A stretch of 24,623 nt of DNA from JBHENC01 sp051000345. GTDB lineage: Bacteria; Acidobacteriota; Blastocatellia; Pyrinomonadales; Pyrinomonadaceae. Each line of letters begins with the position of its first letter. Positions within the stretch are counted from its first letter, which is position 1. The stretch spans positions 1 through 24,623 of the forward strand of contig JBPCOJ010000043.1 of NCBI GenBank assembly GCA_051000345.1. Direction: 5' to 3'. Shown here piece by piece: positions 23,301 to 24,623 of this stretch. The translations under genes were made by a program, and so were the position numbers. The notes under the pieces are model-generated. The model worked only from the letters and a program-made list of their open reading frames with translations, was not told where the DNA came from and ran no database searches.

Positions 23301-23583
23301 GCGGATTGATGGTCAGTTGAAACGTGCTCGCGCCTTTCGGACACAGCGCGCCTTCGTTGATCGGGCTATCGTAGTTGCCTTCGATGTCAATGATCTTGCC
23401 GCCCTTAACGTAAATGAGTTGGCTGCACCCGACGGCGCAGTACGGGCAGACGCTCGTAACGGCGGTGGCATTGCGCGTGCGCGGCCCCTTCTCGATTGAG
23501 TTCGGACTAATCGGTTGATGCGCCACCGCGCGTTTTTCCGCCGCATCGTTGTGTCGGTTGCCGTTCTTCTTTAACCAACTCAT
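20338..23583 (-). CDS. fdhA: Formate dehydrogenase alpha subunit, selenocysteine-containing (TGA at 23026-23028 read as Sec186)
   Basis: The catalytic subunit, 1081 residues when the in-frame TGA is read as selenocysteine; it oxidises formate to CO2 at a molybdenum or tungsten bis-pterin centre. The N-terminal [4Fe-4S] site is CPYCAVGC (C46, C49, C53) with C81 in ALCPKG. The active site reads NQARI-Sec-HSASVPGLG, and the text continues without a break into SFGRGAATTFQQDLENSDF and GSNMAEAHPVGFRW. The C-terminus has the MopB dinucleotide-binding pattern (LAQERGIEHGGWLVV, GQANDLTAIVLDPN). The ATG at 23583 has GGGAGG upstream; the longer frame to 23655 is not convincing. No twin-arginine signal is visible. 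An annotation that stops at TGA would split the gene in two (23026 and 23013 ends). Confidence 0.95.
22985..23028 (-). promoter_or_regulatory. Sec codon and bacterial SECIS-like hairpin in fdhA
   Basis: The TGA at 23028-23026 is followed 14 nt later by GCCC-GGTCT-GGGC (22999-23011 in window coordinates), a perfect 4-bp stem with a GGUCU loop and a U just before the stem. In E. coli fdhF, as I remember it, the loop GGUCU begins at nucleotide 19 after the UGA; here it also begins at nucleotide 19. The encoded U-H-x-x-S-V-x-G-L context is also shared. This is the signal that SelB uses to insert selenocysteine. Confidence 0.85.
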
Positions 23584-23998
23584 CCTCGTCAACCTCCCTG
23601 ATAAGAGCGCAATTTTTATTGATGAACTCACGCGGCGCGAGCATCGTGTAAACACACACGCCGCCGCCGGGTTTCTTTATCTACATTCATCCGAATTATT
23701 CGCCGTCGCGTTCATCCTATCGTGCCGCAGATAAAGGTATCGGTACGGAAACGCGCACACCTCGCGCGTTCCTGCCACCCGCCAATTGAAGCTTCACCGT
23801 ATTTATTAAATGCGGCACAAGCATACATAGTTAATCTGAAGCGCGAATGAGAAAGAGATTAAATTTTTGTCAGAAAGCGCGACAAGTGAAGAGCGGCAGG
23901 CGAATCGAAATCAAACAACACAAACGCACTTGCCCGGCATACTTGCAGCTATTGGTGAATACAGTTAGCAACAAGATTTGCCTTTCCCGCCTCCGCCG
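23584..23998. other. Non-coding leader upstream of fdhA
   Basis: About 415 nt without a convincing gene. It should hold the promoter of the fdh genes. I looked on the minus strand for sigma-70 and sigma-54 patterns and saw only AT-rich stretches around 23800-23865; a TGGCAG near 23777 lacks the matching TTGC half of a sigma-54 site. The Shine-Dalgarno GGGAGG for fdhA lies at its end (near 23595). Confidence 0.5.
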
Positions 23999-24178
23999 TC
24001 AATGCTTGAACGTGTCGCTGGGGGCGAGCGCATGATAGCCGAAGAGGATGGTCAGGGCGAGAGTTATCAAGGCGAGAACAAAGAGAATTATCAAGATTGT
24101 TCGCCAGTGGCGCTTTCCGTTTGAACCAACAGTCCGCGCGGTATCGAACGGGCGCGTTTCGTTCGATGATGCGCGCAT
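23999..24178 (-). CDS. Possible small single-span membrane protein
   Basis: A 59-residue frame from an ATG at 24178 (a longer start at 24295 gives 98 residues). It has a basic linker (GSNGKRHWR), a clean hydrophobic helix TILIILFVLALITLALTILFG and a short polar tail. The helix with a preceding positive patch fits a real small membrane protein, but there is no clear Shine-Dalgarno, no recognised family and no neighbour relation beyond lying upstream of fdhA. It may be a chance frame. Confidence 0.35.
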   Translation of the reverse strand: MRASSNETRPFDTARTVGSNGKRHWRTILIILFVLALITLALTILFGYHALAPSDTFKH

Positions 24179-24623
24179 CGTTAGTGATGGCGGGCGATGT
24201 CGTTTTTCGCTCACAGCAAACGCCGCTTTCTCGCGCCGGTGCGCTCGCTCTATAAATCGTGCGGGCGGTAAACGAGAAGTTACTGAATCGTACATCGCCC
24301 GCGCGGGACACTGTTGGCGCGGTTATCAAAGCCGCTTTAACAACGGGCGCACTATACTTGCCATTCATTAAACCCATCTGATGTTTGCATGAAATTTTTT
24401 ACATTTTGCGAAACGCCCGCTCCGCACAGCCGGAGCCACAAGAAAACAACGCAGCGTAAAAGCAAAGGCGCTTTTATCCGAATAAAGGGAAGTGCCGGTC
24501 TTGTTACCATAGTTAGATAAAGCCTCGCCGGGCGGCTTTGATTCCAGCGAAGATGTGTGTACGAACTTGGCGCTGGAATAAATAGACCGTATCGCGCGAT
24601 TAACAAAGTAGCCACAAAACTTA
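24179..24623. other. Non-coding region at the right edge with several hairpins
   Basis: No convincing gene is seen. It holds three short inverted repeats: GCTCCG/CGGAGC (24420-24437), AAAGCC/GGCTTT (24519-24539, terminator-like on either strand but with only a weak T run), and ATTCCAGCG/CGCTGGAAT (24541-24579, 9 bp, 21-nt loop). I checked for a tRNA-like fold, including a selC, and did not find one. Confidence 0.45.
24519..24539. terminator. Possible terminator hairpin
   Basis: A compact 6-bp stem AAAGCC/GGCTTT encloses a GC-rich 9-nt loop. On the minus strand the stem is followed by ATCTAAC and on the plus strand by GATTCC, so there is no proper T tract. It may end a gene beyond the window, but the support is weak. 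Confidence 0.3.

Noticed and set aside
24352..24615. 87-residue minus-strand open frame at the right edge
   Set aside because: It runs through three hairpins, has no domain, and its composition is unlike that of a real protein.
24296..24623. tRNA-Sec or another tRNA near the fdh genes
   Set aside because: No acceptor/T-arm pattern (GGTTCRA) or cloverleaf pairing could be found; the hairpins there are isolated.

Overview
The window is a chromosomal segment of a moderately GC-rich bacterium that respires aerobically. Its centre is a 17.6 kb block of 13 genes, all on the minus strand (23583 down to 5957). It reads in order: a three-subunit, selenocysteine-containing formate dehydrogenase; a complete alternative complex III (ActA-ActF); a small conserved membrane protein; and a caa3-type, A2-family cytochrome c oxidase (CoxB-CoxA-CoxC-CoxD). 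The gene content, together with heptanucleotide repeats inside genes, suggests an Acidobacteriota member (Blastocatellia-like). That assignment is inference; no rRNA or other taxonomic marker lies in the window.

Layout. Positions 1-1828 (plus strand) hold the 3' part of a DUF1206 membrane protein and an AI-2E/PerM-type permease. Positions 1905-4837 (minus strand) hold a compact stress and cell-envelope cluster: two DUF2382 proteins, a membrane-anchored metallophosphoesterase and a DUF421 (YetF-like) protein. Positions about 4960-5960 are a graveyard of three broken transposases (IS1-like, an IS4/IS701-like tail, and an IS6-family remnant). The last abuts the stop codon of coxD. Positions 5957-17938 are coxDCAB plus actFEDCBA, and 18292-23583 are the fdh genes. 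Positions 23584-24623 are mostly non-coding, with one doubtful small membrane ORF.

How the genes work together. Formate is oxidised by FdhA, electrons pass through FdhB to the NrfD-like membrane subunit and into the quinone pool, ACIII oxidises quinol and reduces cytochrome c (ActA/ActE haems, then the CoxB haem), and the oxidase reduces O2. The cluster therefore encodes a whole formate-to-oxygen chain. Whether it is one transcript is not known: a 353-nt gap carrying a 180-bp MITE-like palindromic element separates fdh from act.

The strongest non-obvious point is that the FdhA reading frame is interrupted by a TGA at 23026-23028 that is almost certainly selenocysteine. It sits in the conserved NQARI-U-H context and is followed, at the E. 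coli fdhF spacing, by a SECIS-like hairpin with a GGUCU loop. Other points of interest are heptamer repeats inserted in frame in actB and fdhB and as an inverted structure before coxB, and the MITE-like element between fdh and act.
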